Assembly (NCBI RefSeq): GCF_947497915.1
Contig: NZ_CANMIJ010000001.1
Coordinates: 186,001-250,000, forward strand
Direction: 5' to 3'
Length of the DNA: 64,000 nucleotides
Source: an uncultured Erythrobacter sp.
GTDB lineage: Bacteria > Pseudomonadota > Alphaproteobacteria > Sphingomonadales > Sphingomonadaceae
The translations under genes were made by a program, and so were the position numbers. The notes under the pieces are model-generated. The model was not told the DNA's origin. It was given only the letters and a program-made list of their open reading frames with translations, and did not search any database. This document shows positions 20,024 to 29,118 of the stretch, piece by piece. Position 1 is the first letter of the stretch; every line of letters starts with the position of its first letter.

Positions 20024-20436
20024 ACGATGAAACCCTGATTAAAGCCGCGCGCGATGCAGCGCAGCATTCCTGGTCTCCTTATTCTGACTATGCTGTGGGT
20101 GCGGCGCTTTTGTTTGATGATGGCGCAGTGATCACCGGCACGAATGTCGAAAATGCAAGCTACGGGCTCGCGCTCTGCGCGGAAACCGTGGCCGTGGCAA
20201 AAGCGCTGGGCGAGGGCAGGCGCGGCGGTTTAATCAAAGTCGCGGTTGTCGGCCCCACAGACAAAGGTGACGGGGCGCCCATCACACCGTGCGGCAGATG
20301 CCGCCAAGTCTTGAATGAGATTGCGCAGCTAGGCGGCACGGACCCGCGCGTTCTGTGCGTCGGCAACGACGAAGTCCGCGAAGTTAGCCTATCGGCATTA
20401 CTCCCTCATGCGTTCGGGCCCGAGCATCTCGACTAA
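20020..20436 (+). CDS. cdd: Cytidine deaminase
   Basis: Start ATG 20020 (138 aa) overlaps the upstream stop by 4 bp. The zinc-binding catalytic motifs are intact: CAETVAVAKA (Cys-Ala-Glu) and PCGRCRQVL (two Cys). TNVENASYG is the substrate-binding segment. The size and the three-Cys zinc site fit the small tetrameric type. It converts cytidine and deoxycytidine to uridine forms in pyrimidine salvage. Confidence 0.95.
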   Translation: MNDETLIKAARDAAQHSWSPYSDYAVGAALLFDDGAVITGTNVENASYGLALCAETVAVAKALGEGRRGGLIKVAVVGPTDKGDGAPITPCGRCRQVLNEIAQLGGTDPRVLCVGNDEVREVSLSALLPHAFGPEHLD

Positions 20437-20440
20437 GCGC

Positions 20441-21151
20441 TTACCTCTTTAGCAAGCCGCCCAATGCATCGCCGAGGCCGCGAACAGGGTTTTTGCGAAA
20501 CTCGCGCTCTTCTTTGCCAACATAGGAAAAGATGCCGTCGAGCCCCTGATTTGTGACGGAGCGGTTGATGCTCTCACGATTCAGTCCGGCATCGCGGATG
20601 AAGCGGTGTTTTTCAGCCAACCCGTCAAAGCTCTGATAGACGCCGAGCTTATTAAGCGCGGCATCGACTAGTGGCTCAAACCGGGAATGGAGGCGGTCGT
20701 TTGAAGAGGCGCGCAGATACTGAGTGCCGCCATCCGCTTCGTTGATAATGCCCGGCGCGTCGTCGAAGGAAAGTTCATTGATCGCATCTCGAAAAATCGG
20801 CTTCGCCTCGCCTGCTGCAAGCCCGGCTGCGTCATTGATTGTGCGAGTGACTCCGCTGAGAATGCCCAAGCGATCTCCGGCATTCATGAGGCGTCCGAAC
20901 AACCCTCCGCTGCGGCCGCCAAGATTGCCCATAATCGGCAGGCCGATCCGGATTTCCTCATCGTCATAGAACGCATTCGGCTGCGCGAGTTTATCAAGCG
21001 CGCCGTCCGTAGCCTTACCAAGGATCGAGGAAAGGCCGATCGCCTTTGCGAGACCCTGAGCTGAGGCCTGTGAAGGTAGGAGCCCCGCAATTCCGAGCGT
21101 GGCTGCGCCCGTTAAGACTGTGCGTCTGTTCCATTCGATTTGCCGCGTCAT
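20441..21151 (-). CDS. DUF4197 protein with Tat-type signal
   Basis: A 236-residue protein with an N-terminal signal of twin-arginine style (RRTVLTGAATLGIAGLL), probably exported to the periplasm. The body shows the DUF4197 features: IIRLGLP-like strand seen as IRIGLP, then FRDAINELSFDDAPGIIN and LNKLGVYQSFDGLAEKH. Function is unknown; the domain is nearly all helical. It converges with cdd, with only four bases between stops. Confidence 0.82.
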   Translation of the reverse strand: MTRQIEWNRRTVLTGAATLGIAGLLPSQASAQGLAKAIGLSSILGKATDGALDKLAQPNAFYDDEEIRIGLPIMGNLGGRSGGLFGRLMNAGDRLGILSGVTRTINDAAGLAAGEAKPIFRDAINELSFDDAPGIINEADGGTQYLRASSNDRLHSRFEPLVDAALNKLGVYQSFDGLAEKHRFIRDAGLNRESINRSVTNQGLDGIFSYVGKEEREFRKNPVRGLGDALGGLLKR

Positions 21152-21241
21152 AGCTATCTCCCGCTTAATTATGCGCCTTTCTATAGCACGCGACGGCGCT
21201 TTCTGCGCATTGAACCAGACGCAAAATCGTGTAGGTCCGGC

Positions 21242-22387
21242 CTATTCTGTCTCAAGCCATTCCAGCAGCGATGCGAGGCAATCCCGTGCGAGCAGCTTGC
21301 AACGCTCCGGGGACCAGCCTTGTTCGGGCTCCGGGAAGTCTGCGAGATCTTTATACGGCATCTCCAGCGTCATCGCGCAGGCACCGTATCTTTCGGCAAC
21401 CAGATTTGTGCTGATGCCGAGATTGGCTTTGCCCGCAGATGCTTTGGGGTAGCCGAGCTTGGTTTGGAAATCGGGTGTCCGGCGATCAAGTATGCGTTGA
21501 TAGCGATAAAATTGTTCGCCGTGCTCTTTGGTCCAGCTCGGGATGCCTTCATATCCGGCCAAGAACACCGCCGGGATTGCCTCGTCGCCATGAACGTCCA
21601 TCGCGTAGTCGACGCCGGTTTCGTCCATCTTTGCGCGGATGGCGAGGACTTCGGGCGATTTCTCTGCGGTAGGCTCTGACCATTCCCGGTTGAGGTTTGT
21701 GCCAACGGCATTGGTGCGGATGTGGCCGCGGATCGATCCATCAGGATTACAGTTCGGGACGATATGTAGGCGGCAGTGCTTACGCAGGCCGCGCGCCACC
21801 GGATCGGTAGGATCGGTCAGACACTCCAGCGCGCCTTCCATCCACCATTCTGCCTGCGTTTCGCCGGGATGCTGACGGGCATACAGCCAAACCTGTTTCT
21901 CGCCATCGCCCATTTCGAGCAGGTCGAGTGGCCGGCCATCTAACGTTTGCGTCAGACGGGTTAGTTCTACGCCTTCGCAGGAAGCAGCTTCGGCGACGAG
22001 GTCGTGATGGCGCTCCATCGAATAGGGTGCGAAGTATGCGAACCACGCGGTGTTTGATGCCAACGTATATCGGACCGTCAGCGTACCGCCTTCCTCACTC
22101 TCGTCATAAGAGCTGTCCGCGCGCGCCCAGAATTCTCGATCTTCCGAAACGCAGGAATTGTAATTGGGCCATCCGCCCGGAAACGCGCTTCCGCTGAGGC
22201 CGGTTATCTTTAGCTCCAGCTCTTCACCGGCGGCGCAAGTCACGCGAAAGTGATACCACTGTGCAAATTCGGCCATGTGATCTTTTGGGATCGCAAGGCG
22301 GGCTGTGTTTCCGTCGATTGATAGCACTTCGATGTTGCCGCTATCAAAAGCGGAATCGATGCCAATTGAATTACCCGTGGAGGTCAT
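21242..22387 (-). CDS. M14-family zinc carboxypeptidase, cytosolic carboxypeptidase (CCP) type
   Basis: A 381-residue protein. An N-terminal beta-sandwich domain with [18 protein letters not shown] is followed by the peptidase domain: zinc motif [12 protein letters not shown] (HxxE, about 174), substrate-binding GTNLNREW, third zinc ligand in DVHGDE, and the catalytic Glu in TLEMPYKD. This is the layout of CCP/AGBL-like bacterial M14 enzymes, which remove acidic C-terminal residues in eukaryotes; bacterial substrates are unclear. The start overlaps the stop of the DUF4136 lipoprotein by 4 bp. Confidence 0.9.
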   Translation of the reverse strand: MTSTGNSIGIDSAFDSGNIEVLSIDGNTARLAIPKDHMAEFAQWYHFRVTCAAGEELELKITGLSGSAFPGGWPNYNSCVSEDREFWARADSSYDESEEGGTLTVRYTLASNTAWFAYFAPYSMERHHDLVAEAASCEGVELTRLTQTLDGRPLDLLEMGDGEKQVWLYARQHPGETQAEWWMEGALECLTDPTDPVARGLRKHCRLHIVPNCNPDGSIRGHIRTNAVGTNLNREWSEPTAEKSPEVLAIRAKMDETGVDYAMDVHGDEAIPAVFLAGYEGIPSWTKEHGEQFYRYQRILDRRTPDFQTKLGYPKASAGKANLGISTNLVAERYGACAMTLEMPYKDLADFPEPEQGWSPERCKLLARDCLASLLEWLETE

Positions 22388-23019
22388 GGTGTCCTTTCAA
22401 GTTGATCGACCGATAGCTGCACTGTCTCGCCATTGCCACCGGGGAAATCACTGAAGAGAGCCGCCGCCAGCGCACGCGCATTTTCTGTCGCGACGCTATA
22501 TTTGGAATCGACGCTGGTTACGATCTCCGCACGACCTTCCCACAGGGCTTCTCCGGTTTCTTGTGAGGTGATGCGCACTTCCATCATCGTGGCCTCACGA
22601 TCTTTGCTGCCACCGCCCAGCGCAAGTCCCAATCCGATGCCAAGGCCCGTGCCAAACGTGCCAGTGCGCCCGCCAATGCTGACGCCGGTGGCTGAATTTC
22701 CGCCTGCACGGTTAATGAAGCGGGTCGAGACGCTGGCGAAGGCCTGTTGCCCAGGCTCACCTTCCAAGCTGGCGGTGTAGCCAAGGCGTTCCAACTCGGC
22801 GAGAATCGCCCGGGTGTAGATCGCATCGAGAACTTCGCTATCCCGGTCCTCGCTTGTGCGCATGGCCACGGCGATTGAACCTGTCCCAAGCGCGCTGGTA
22901 TCTTCGGCCACGAACCGGGTTACTTCAACCGGGCCGGTATAGGTGCCAGCGCACGCGCCCAACGATAGCGCGGCGATGGAAACCAGCGCGAGCTTTGCGC
23001 GGCGAGAAATGATGGTCAT
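22384..23019 (-). CDS. DUF4136 lipoprotein
   Basis: I choose ATG 23017-23019 (211 aa) because AGAGGA lies just upstream and a proper lipoprotein signal follows (lipobox LGAC, Cys23). The mature part resembles DUF4136: a beta-rich domain with a glycine-rich linker ([14 protein letters not shown], [13 protein letters not shown] at about 140) and [25 protein letters not shown] strands. Likely an outer membrane lipoprotein of unknown function, co-transcribed with the carboxypeptidase. Confidence 0.75.
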   Translation of the reverse strand: MTIISRRAKLALVSIAALSLGACAGTYTGPVEVTRFVAEDTSALGTGSIAVAMRTSEDRDSEVLDAIYTRAILAELERLGYTASLEGEPGQQAFASVSTRFINRAGGNSATGVSIGGRTGTFGTGLGIGLGLALGGGSKDREATMMEVRITSQETGEALWEGRAEIVTSVDSKYSVATENARALAAALFSDFPGGNGETVQLSVDQLERTP

Positions 23020-23154
23020 TGCATTGTCCTCTTTTGCTTTCGCGGATGTTTTCGCCCTGCGCGGCAATCAAAATTGCATCATAGAACCCAAAAGCTGCAT
23101 TCTAGGCCCAATGTCTTCATGGTCTTGCAGCCATTCTTTGGTAAAGGCGTGCCT

Positions 23155-24180
23155 ATGTCTGAAGCAACACCTCAATCAGTAAAACCTTGCGTCCTCGTTA
23201 CCGGCGGCGCGGGTTATATCGGCAGCCACGCGGTTCTCGCGCTTAAAGATGCAGGCTGGCCGGTTGCTGTGATCGACAATCTTACGACCGGTTTTCGCTT
23301 TGCTATTCCCGATGATGTACGGCTCTACGAAGGCGATATCGAGGATGTGGCGCTTGTCGCAAAAATTGTTGCGGAGCAGAACATTGGCGCGATCATGCAT
23401 TTTGCAGGATCCATCGTCGTGCCTGAAAGCGTGTCTGATCCGCTTAAATATTATCACAATAACACGGTGAAAAGTCGCGCTTTGATTGAAACGGCAGTGA
23501 CCGCAGGCGTGCCGCATTTTATCTTTTCCTCGACTGCTGCAACATACGGGACGCCGGAAGTATCTCCCGTGACAGAAGAAACGCCGCGCGTGCCGATCAA
23601 TCCTTATGGCTGGTCAAAATTGATGACCGAGCAAATGCTGGGCGATACGGCGGCAGCGCATGCGATGAATTACTGCGCGCTGCGATATTTCAACGTTGCG
23701 GGTGCCGACCCGCGTGCACGGACAGGGCAGTCAACGGACGGCGCGACGCATCTGATCAAAGTCGCTGTCGAGGCGGCTCTCGGTAAGCGCGAACATGTCG
23801 GAGTGTTCGGCACCGATTTCGATACGCCTGATGGCACAGGCGTGCGTGATTACATTCATGTTAGCGATCTGGCGGCGGCGCACTTGCTTGCGCTGGAGGC
23901 TTTAATGCAGCAGCCGGATCGCTCGCTCACAATGAATTGCGGCTATGGGCGCGGCTTCTCTGTGCTCGAAGTGCTCGACGCGGTTGATCGAGTGACAAAT
24001 ATGAAGATTGAGCGCCGTTTTGAGGGGCGCCGCGCGGGCGATTCTGCGTCGCTGGTTTCTGATCCTTCGCGTATTCGAGCGACCTTGCCGTGGGAGCCCA
24101 AACACGCCGATTTGGACGAGATTATCGCTCATGCGGTCGCTTGGGAGAGGAAACTCACTCAAATTCGTGGGAATGGTTGA
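23155..24180 (+). CDS. galE: UDP-glucose 4-epimerase
   Basis: Start ATG 23155 (341 aa), preceded by AAAGG; an in-frame ATG at 23074 is possible but adds residues without similarity. The NAD-binding motif is VTGGAGYIGSH, the catalytic pair is Ser in FIFSSTAATYG and YGWSK (YxxxK), and RYFNVAGADP and GTGVRDYIHV complete the GalE signature. It interconverts UDP-glucose and UDP-galactose for surface polysaccharides. Confidence 0.95.
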   Translation: MSEATPQSVKPCVLVTGGAGYIGSHAVLALKDAGWPVAVIDNLTTGFRFAIPDDVRLYEGDIEDVALVAKIVAEQNIGAIMHFAGSIVVPESVSDPLKYYHNNTVKSRALIETAVTAGVPHFIFSSTAATYGTPEVSPVTEETPRVPINPYGWSKLMTEQMLGDTAAAHAMNYCALRYFNVAGADPRARTGQSTDGATHLIKVAVEAALGKREHVGVFGTDFDTPDGTGVRDYIHVSDLAAAHLLALEALMQQPDRSLTMNCGYGRGFSVLEVLDAVDRVTNMKIERRFEGRRAGDSASLVSDPSRIRATLPWEPKHADLDEIIAHAVAWERKLTQIRGNG

Positions 24181-24269
24181 CGAATCAACTCTATCCCCTT
24201 AGGCGCGCCCCTTGATATTCCGGCATCGGAGACCATTTCTGATGCCTAATTTATTTTCAGGAAACCGAA

Positions 24270-24395
24270 ATGAAAGTCCGCAACAGCCTCAAGTCGCTGA
24301 AAAATCGCCATCGTGACTGCCGTGTTATCCGCCGTCGCGGTCGCACCTATGTCATCAACAAGACCAACCGTCGCTTTAAAGCCCGTCAGGGTTAA
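24270..24395 (+). CDS. rpmJ: 50S ribosomal protein L36 (41-aa, zinc-ligand-poor type)
   Basis: A 41-residue, highly basic protein from ATG 24270 to TAA 24395. It begins [17 protein letters not shown] and ends [12 protein letters not shown], the ykgO-like class of L36. Of the zinc ligands of classical L36 (three Cys and one His), only one Cys remains, so it should not need zinc. It stands alone between galE and a HAD hydrolase. A hairpin follows at 24440. Confidence 0.95.
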   Translation: MKVRNSLKSLKNRHRDCRVIRRRGRTYVINKTNRRFKARQG

Positions 24396-24439
24396 GTGAT
24401 CGATTGGCCGGTCGCCCGCTGGGCGATCGAGCAAACGCC

Positions 24440-24471
24440 GCGGCCCGCCTCCATATCGGAGAGCGGGCCGC
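24440..24471 (+). terminator. Hairpin after rpmJ, probable terminator
   Basis: GCGGCCCGC (24440-24448) pairs with GCGGGCCGC (24463-24471), with inner CTCC/GGAG pairing and a one-base bulge. Only a short T stretch (GTTTC) follows, so termination efficiency is uncertain. Confidence 0.65.
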
Positions 24472-24494
24472 AGCCGTTTCTAGCGGAGTGAATT

Positions 24495-25106
24495 ATGAGC
24501 GACGTCCGAAATGCGGTGGTCTTTGATGTTGGCCGCGTCCTGTATGAATGGAACCTGCGAAACCTCTTTGAAAAGCTGATCGGCGACGAAGAAGAGCTCG
24601 ATTGGTTCTTGGCAAATGTCGTGACTGAAGAATGGCATTTTCAGCATGACCGCGGCGTAAAGCTTGATGTCATGGTTCCTGCGCGCATTGCCGAATTTCC
24701 GCAGCATGAACCGTTGATTCGCGCCTATGCCGCGCGGTTCAATGAAACTGTGCCTGGCCCTGTTGCGGGGACACACTCGTTGGTTGAACGCTTAGCTGCG
24801 AACGGCGTGCCGCTGTTCTGCCTTACCAATTTTGGTGAGGAGTTCTGGGAGGGTTTTCGCCCGACCAAGCCAATCTTTGACCATTTCAAAGCTATCATCG
24901 TGTCTGGAACCGAGCTGGTCGCAAAGCCTGACCCGCGCATCTACGAAATTACAGAAGCGCGCAGCGGACGCACTGGATCGCAATTGTTCTTCACCGATGA
25001 CAATCCGGCGAATATCGAGGCGGCTCGTGCACGCGGCTGGGACGCGCACCTCTTCACAGACGCAGCATCGCTGGAAGACCAACTCAAAAAGTCGGGCTTT
25101 CTCTAA
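24495..25106 (+). CDS. HAD-superfamily hydrolase (YihX-like, subfamily IA)
   Basis: A 203-residue protein. Motif I is VVFDVGRVLYEWN, the DxGxVL form of YihX-type sugar-phosphate phosphatases and haloacid-dehalogenase-like enzymes; motif II is CLTNFG, motif III Lys in VAKPDPRIYE, motif IV FTDDNPANIEAAR. It should dephosphorylate a small phosphometabolite in the cytoplasm. A strong terminator follows at once. Confidence 0.88.
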   Translation: MSDVRNAVVFDVGRVLYEWNLRNLFEKLIGDEEELDWFLANVVTEEWHFQHDRGVKLDVMVPARIAEFPQHEPLIRAYAARFNETVPGPVAGTHSLVERLAANGVPLFCLTNFGEEFWEGFRPTKPIFDHFKAIIVSGTELVAKPDPRIYEITEARSGRTGSQLFFTDDNPANIEAARARGWDAHLFTDAASLEDQLKKSGFL

Positions 25107-25119
25107 CTTACAAGTAAAG

Positions 25120-25163
25120 AGCCCCTCGAAGCCATGCTGGGGATAGCGGCTTCGAGGGGCTTT
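25120..25163 (+). terminator. Intrinsic terminator after the HAD gene
   Basis: A perfect 14-bp stem (AGCCCCTCGAAGCC at 25120-25133 with its complement at 25148-25161), 14-base loop, followed by TTT and preceded by AAAG, so it might act in both directions. Confidence 0.85.
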
Positions 25164-25243
25164 AAGTTCCGCCCTCTGGAGAAGAGTTGAGGGACGGTGG
25201 GGAACGCGGGGGATAGACCGCGTATTAGAAAGTCATCTCTGGT

Positions 25244-25588
25244 TTAGTTGCCGTTGCACTTTGCCAGTTTCTTTTCATCGAGTTCTTTGCCGCGAGCGGT
25301 GAAGCTGGTGATTTCGCCAAATTCACGGGCGAGGCCGCGGCAGATGTTGATCGGGCGCGATGTGCCTTTGTTGGCGACACATTTTGTATCCTTACATGCC
25401 CAAGCAACGCCGCCGGCTACTGCGCGGTTGTCATCGGCTGGGACTGCCAGTGTGGCGGAGTAATAAGGACCGCTTTGCGCTGCAGCGAGGGGTGCTGAAG
25501 CGGTTGCGGCGCTGAAAGTGAGGCCCGTGTAGGCCAGTGCAGCAAACAGAATTGAGAGACGACCGGTGCGGGGGAGAGAGAATGTCAT
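25244..25588 (-). CDS. CC_3452 family exported protein
   Basis: A 114-residue protein with a signal peptide (LSILFAALAYTGLTFSAATA) and a small mature domain containing VAWACKDTKCVAN and PINICRGLAREFGEI. The three or four Cys are placed as in the CC_3452 family, common in Caulobacterales and Sphingomonadales and of unknown function. Probably periplasmic with disulfides. The divergent HxlR gene lies 215 bp away. Confidence 0.75.
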   Translation of the reverse strand: MTFSLPRTGRLSILFAALAYTGLTFSAATASAPLAAAQSGPYYSATLAVPADDNRAVAGGVAWACKDTKCVANKGTSRPINICRGLAREFGEITSFTARGKELDEKKLAKCNGN

Positions 25589-25641
25589 CGTCGTTGTCCT
25601 TGAATAGGTAGTTTAGAAATCAGTTGCGTTTCGGGGCATTA

Positions 25642-25702
25642 AGTTTCACATCGAAACTAGTTGCGAATCACCACCTATGTGAATAAGTTTTGAGTTGCAA
25701 CT
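25642..25702. promoter_or_regulatory. Paired palindromes in the CC_3452/HxlR divergent gap
   Basis: The AT-rich gap between two divergent genes holds a perfect inverted repeat AGTTTC-N5-GAAACT (25642-25658) and a perfect 10-bp palindrome AGTTGCAACT (25693-25702). The half site AGTTGC also occurs at 25622 and 25659. These are good candidates for binding sites of the HxlR-type regulator encoded at 25804. Confidence 0.55.
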
Positions 25703-25803
25703 AAAAACTTAAATTAATTTTGATCCATTTTTTGAAACCCTTGCGCGGTCAAATTTGCGCTTGAGACAAAACGCGCTAGAAAGGTTGCACGAAAGGGACT
25801 GAT

Positions 25804-26358
25804 ATGGGCGATTTAAGAGAACCACTGCGCGAGCTAATTGATTGCGGTCTGCCGCAAGCGCTTGAAGTGATGGGCGAACGCTGGTCTTTCATGATCCTGC
25901 GCGCCAGTTTTAACGGGCTCAAGCATTTCGAGGAATTCCTCACTGAGCTCGGCATTGCGCGCAATATTCTGTCCAATCGTCTCGCCAAATTGGTCGAGCA
26001 CGGCATCCTTAAGCGGGAGCCATGCGCGGACGATCGTCGCAAGATCGAATACCGCCTGACCGAAAAAGGCTTTGATCTCTTGCCCGCGATGGTCGCCCTG
26101 CGTCAGTGGGGTCAGAAATATGGCAGCGACTTCGTCAACGAAGACCCTGTTCTGGTGGATGAGCGTGACCGTTTGCCGGTTGGCCCTGTTTCGATGCTCG
26201 CCCATGATGGCCGCATCTTAAGCCATCAAGACCTTTGGCTGACCAAACGTGAAGACCTGGGCAAACGCGCAGACGGAACTGTGGCTAGCGCAGGCGATAC
26301 CCTTGGCACCGGCGATATTGTTGATATCGAAGCGGCTAAGAAACGGGCGGCTGGATAA
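25804..26358 (+). CDS. HxlR-family winged helix regulator
   Basis: A 184-residue protein. The first 100 residues form the HxlR winged helix: LEVMGERWSFMILRASFNG, FEEFLTELGIARNILSNRL (recognition helix), LVEHGILKRE and the wing KIEYRLTEKGFDLLP. The extra C-terminal part (about 80 residues) has no clear similarity. HxlR proteins respond to oxidants, aldehydes or quinones via a Cys in some members; here Cys lies at about 14 (IDCGLP), the position used in several of them. Confidence 0.85.
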   Translation: MGDLREPLRELIDCGLPQALEVMGERWSFMILRASFNGLKHFEEFLTELGIARNILSNRLAKLVEHGILKREPCADDRRKIEYRLTEKGFDLLPAMVALRQWGQKYGSDFVNEDPVLVDERDRLPVGPVSMLAHDGRILSHQDLWLTKREDLGKRADGTVASAGDTLGTGDIVDIEAAKKRAAG

Positions 26359-26418
26359 AGAGCCTCCCGTGCGGGCGCGCCGCCCGCGCATCGCATTTCA
26401 CCAAGGGTCACCCCAGCC

Positions 26419-28197
26419 ATGACGGTCGCACCCCGCGCCGACTTGCACTCTATTTTGCGCACGACATTCGGCTATTCCGGGTTTCGCGGTCGCCAGCAGG
26501 AAGTGATTGACCGCGTCATGGCGGGTGAGAACACCTGCGCCCTGATGCCGACCGGCGCAGGCAAATCGCTCTGCTACCAAATCCCTGCACTCGCGCGCTC
26601 TGGCACGGCCATCGTGGTTTCGCCTCTGATCGCGCTGATGCATGATCAAATCCGTGCGGCCAATGCCGTGGGTATCAAGGCCGCATCGATGACATCTGCA
26701 GATAGCGATAATGCTGCGACCGCCGACGCGCTACGAAATGGCGAGCTTGATTTGCTCTATGTCGCGCCAGAACGGGCCAATACCGGTGGTTTCCAATCGT
26801 TGCTGACCGCTGCCGACATTTCCCTGTTTGCGATTGATGAGGCGCATTGTGTTTCGGAATGGGGCCACGATTTCCGCCCCGATTATCGCCAATTGCGCCC
26901 GATGCTCGACCGGTTCGAACATGTCCCGCGCCTCGCTCTGACGGCGACAGCTGATGAGGTTACGCGCCGCGACATTCTTAAGCAGTTGGGCATTCCTGAT
27001 GACGGATTGATTGTCGCTGGATTTGATCGTCCGAATATCCGCTATGCCATTAATTCTCAGCAGAACACGGGCAAGCAGATCGCCGATTTCATAACCCGTA
27101 CGCCGGGCGCAGGCATTGTCTACGCGACCAGCCGCGCGGCGACCGAGAAACTGGCCGCCACGATTGCCGCGACGGGCCGCCCGGCTGGCTTTTACCACGC
27201 AGGCCTGCCGCCGGAACAACGCGCCGCCGTGCAGGCTGAATTTGTCCGATCAGACGATATGGTCATGGTCGCCACGATCGCGTTTGGCATGGGCATCGAC
27301 AAACCCGATGTTCGCTTTGTGATCCATGCCGGCCTGCCCAAATCGATAGAGGCCTATTATCAGGAAACAGGCCGTGCAGGCCGCGATGGCGACCCTGCCG
27401 AAGCGCAATTGTTTTGGGGTGCAAATGATTTTGCCAAAGCGCGCCAGAGGCTGGACGAGGTTGATCAGGATCGTCTCGCCAGCGAACGTGCACGTCTCAA
27501 TTCGCTCGCCGCATTGGTAGAGGCGCCGACTTGCCGCCGCGCGATCTTGCTCAAACATTTCGGCGAAGACCCACCGCGCGAATGCGGATCGTGCGACAAT
27601 TGCGAAAACCCGCCGCAAGTCATCGACGTAACAGAAACAGCGCGCAAATTGCTCTCGGCTGTTTATCGCACGGGCCAGAGTTACGGCCTTGGCCACATCG
27701 AAAAAGTCCTGCTGGGCCGCGATGATGACCGGGTGCGGCAACGCGCGCATGATCAATTATCGGTGTTCGGTATTCTGGGCGAAGAAGATGCGCCGATGCT
27801 GCGCCCCGTAATGCGCAATCTGATGGCGCATGAATTGCTTGTATCGACTGATCACGGCGGTCTGGCGCTGGGTGAGGGGGCGCGTGAAGTGCTCCGCGAT
27901 GAACGCGCTATCCTGATCGCGGAGCCGCCCAAGAAAGCGCGGCGCGGGCGCAAATCGGGAGAAGCCAACCCTGTCGGCAACCCGCTGTTCGAAGCATTGC
28001 GGGCGAAGCGTAAGGATCTGGCGAGTGAACGCGGTATCCCGGCCTACATTATCTTCCACGACAGCGTGTTGCGGGCAATGGCTCTTGAACGGCCCACCAC
28101 ATTGGACGCGCTGGGCGGCATCCAAGGCGTCGGCGCGCGCAAGCTGGATACGTATGGCGAAGATTTCTGCTCGGTCGTACGCGAATTTGAAGACTGA
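26419..28197 (+). CDS. recQ: ATP-dependent DNA helicase RecQ
   Basis: A 592-residue SF2 helicase: motif 0 FGYSGFRGRQQEVI, Walker A MPTGAGKSLCYQ, DEAH box (AIDEAHCVSEWGHDFRPDY), motif VI QETGRAGRDG, zinc-binding Cys cluster (CRRAILLKHFGE...CGSCDNC), RQC winged helix (VYRTGQSYGLGHIEKVLLG) and a C-terminal HRDC domain (FHDSVLRAMALERPTTLDAL). Complete and of normal size. It acts in recombination repair and fork restart. The next gene converges with no gap. Confidence 0.95.
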   Translation: MTVAPRADLHSILRTTFGYSGFRGRQQEVIDRVMAGENTCALMPTGAGKSLCYQIPALARSGTAIVVSPLIALMHDQIRAANAVGIKAASMTSADSDNAATADALRNGELDLLYVAPERANTGGFQSLLTAADISLFAIDEAHCVSEWGHDFRPDYRQLRPMLDRFEHVPRLALTATADEVTRRDILKQLGIPDDGLIVAGFDRPNIRYAINSQQNTGKQIADFITRTPGAGIVYATSRAATEKLAATIAATGRPAGFYHAGLPPEQRAAVQAEFVRSDDMVMVATIAFGMGIDKPDVRFVIHAGLPKSIEAYYQETGRAGRDGDPAEAQLFWGANDFAKARQRLDEVDQDRLASERARLNSLAALVEAPTCRRAILLKHFGEDPPRECGSCDNCENPPQVIDVTETARKLLSAVYRTGQSYGLGHIEKVLLGRDDDRVRQRAHDQLSVFGILGEEDAPMLRPVMRNLMAHELLVSTDHGGLALGEGAREVLRDERAILIAEPPKKARRGRKSGEANPVGNPLFEALRAKRKDLASERGIPAYIIFHDSVLRAMALERPTTLDALGGIQGVGARKLDTYGEDFCSVVREFED

Positions 28198-29025
28198 TTA
28201 CCGCCGCACTTCGCGGGTGTAATCGATCCTGATCCGCACCCATGATCCGACTTGCGATCGCCCGCCGACGCGCGCCGGGCGCACACGGAATTGCCATGCT
28301 GCCGACAACACAGCGCGGCCAATTTGAGATCCTCGCGGGCTTTCACCGATCAGCTTGCAATCCTCGACATAAAAATCAGGCACCGTGCGGCAGGCGATCA
28401 AAGCGGAGCTGGGATTGTCAGCGGTCGAAAGATAGCCGGATAGTTCGCGCCGCGTCGGTTCGCGATACCACTGCGCCGCGTAAAGCGGCTCTCCATTGGG
28501 CGCAGTTCCGACCCTTTGACTGTCATTGCCGCCATTGGCGCGTCCGGTGCTTGGCGGGCCATAAACGCGCGCAGGTGGGCCGGCAGGAGCGGAGGTTGGA
28601 GCTGGCGCAGGTGCGGGCGCGGGCGGCGTTACGGGCGGCAGTGGCACCGGATCATTGGTAAGCGGGTTCGGCACCGGCAGCGGCGGTTCTTCCAAGGGGA
28701 CAGGTTCGGGCTGAGGCTCGGGCGGGACGGGATCAAGCGGGCTTTGCTTGGCTTCGCTCGGGGCATCTTGCTGGGTTTCCGGCTCGACTGCTTCTTCTGT
28801 AAAATCTGACGCTTGGAACCTGGTCACCGTTTCGGTCACGTCGTTTTCCTCGCGCCAGTTCCAACCGATCATGAATAAGAGCAGGATCAGCAGCGCTTCG
28901 AGCAGGATGGCAATTGTGAGGCTGGCCGCGCGCGTGCCGAGCTTCTCGCGGGGGAACCATGCGGGCCACGGCGTTTTCTCAATCGGCGTCTCTTCTATCG
29001 GCAGGGGCGAAGCTATGTCTGCCAT
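28198..29025 (-). CDS. Proline-rich TonB-like envelope protein
   Basis: A 275-residue protein with one N-terminal membrane helix (LTIAILLEALLILLLFMIGW, about 37-56), a long Pro/Glu/Ala-rich spacer (about 90-165) and a small folded C-terminal domain with two Cys (LIACRTVPDFYVEDCKLIGES). The layout is that of TonB or TolA-like proteins that span the periplasm, but the C-terminal domain lacks the usual TonB YP motif. No exbB or exbD is adjacent. I cannot assign a receptor partner. Confidence 0.7.
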   Translation of the reverse strand: MADIASPLPIEETPIEKTPWPAWFPREKLGTRAASLTIAILLEALLILLLFMIGWNWREENDVTETVTRFQASDFTEEAVEPETQQDAPSEAKQSPLDPVPPEPQPEPVPLEEPPLPVPNPLTNDPVPLPPVTPPAPAPAPAPTSAPAGPPARVYGPPSTGRANGGNDSQRVGTAPNGEPLYAAQWYREPTRRELSGYLSTADNPSSALIACRTVPDFYVEDCKLIGESPRGSQIGRAVLSAAWQFRVRPARVGGRSQVGSWVRIRIDYTREVRR

Positions 29026-29118
29026 GAAAGTGCGAGGTCTCTTTGTCGGGAGGGGAGGCGGCCTGGTAAGCAGAAACGTAATTGCACGGCAATGAACGGT
29101 GCGGTTATTGTTGGCGCA

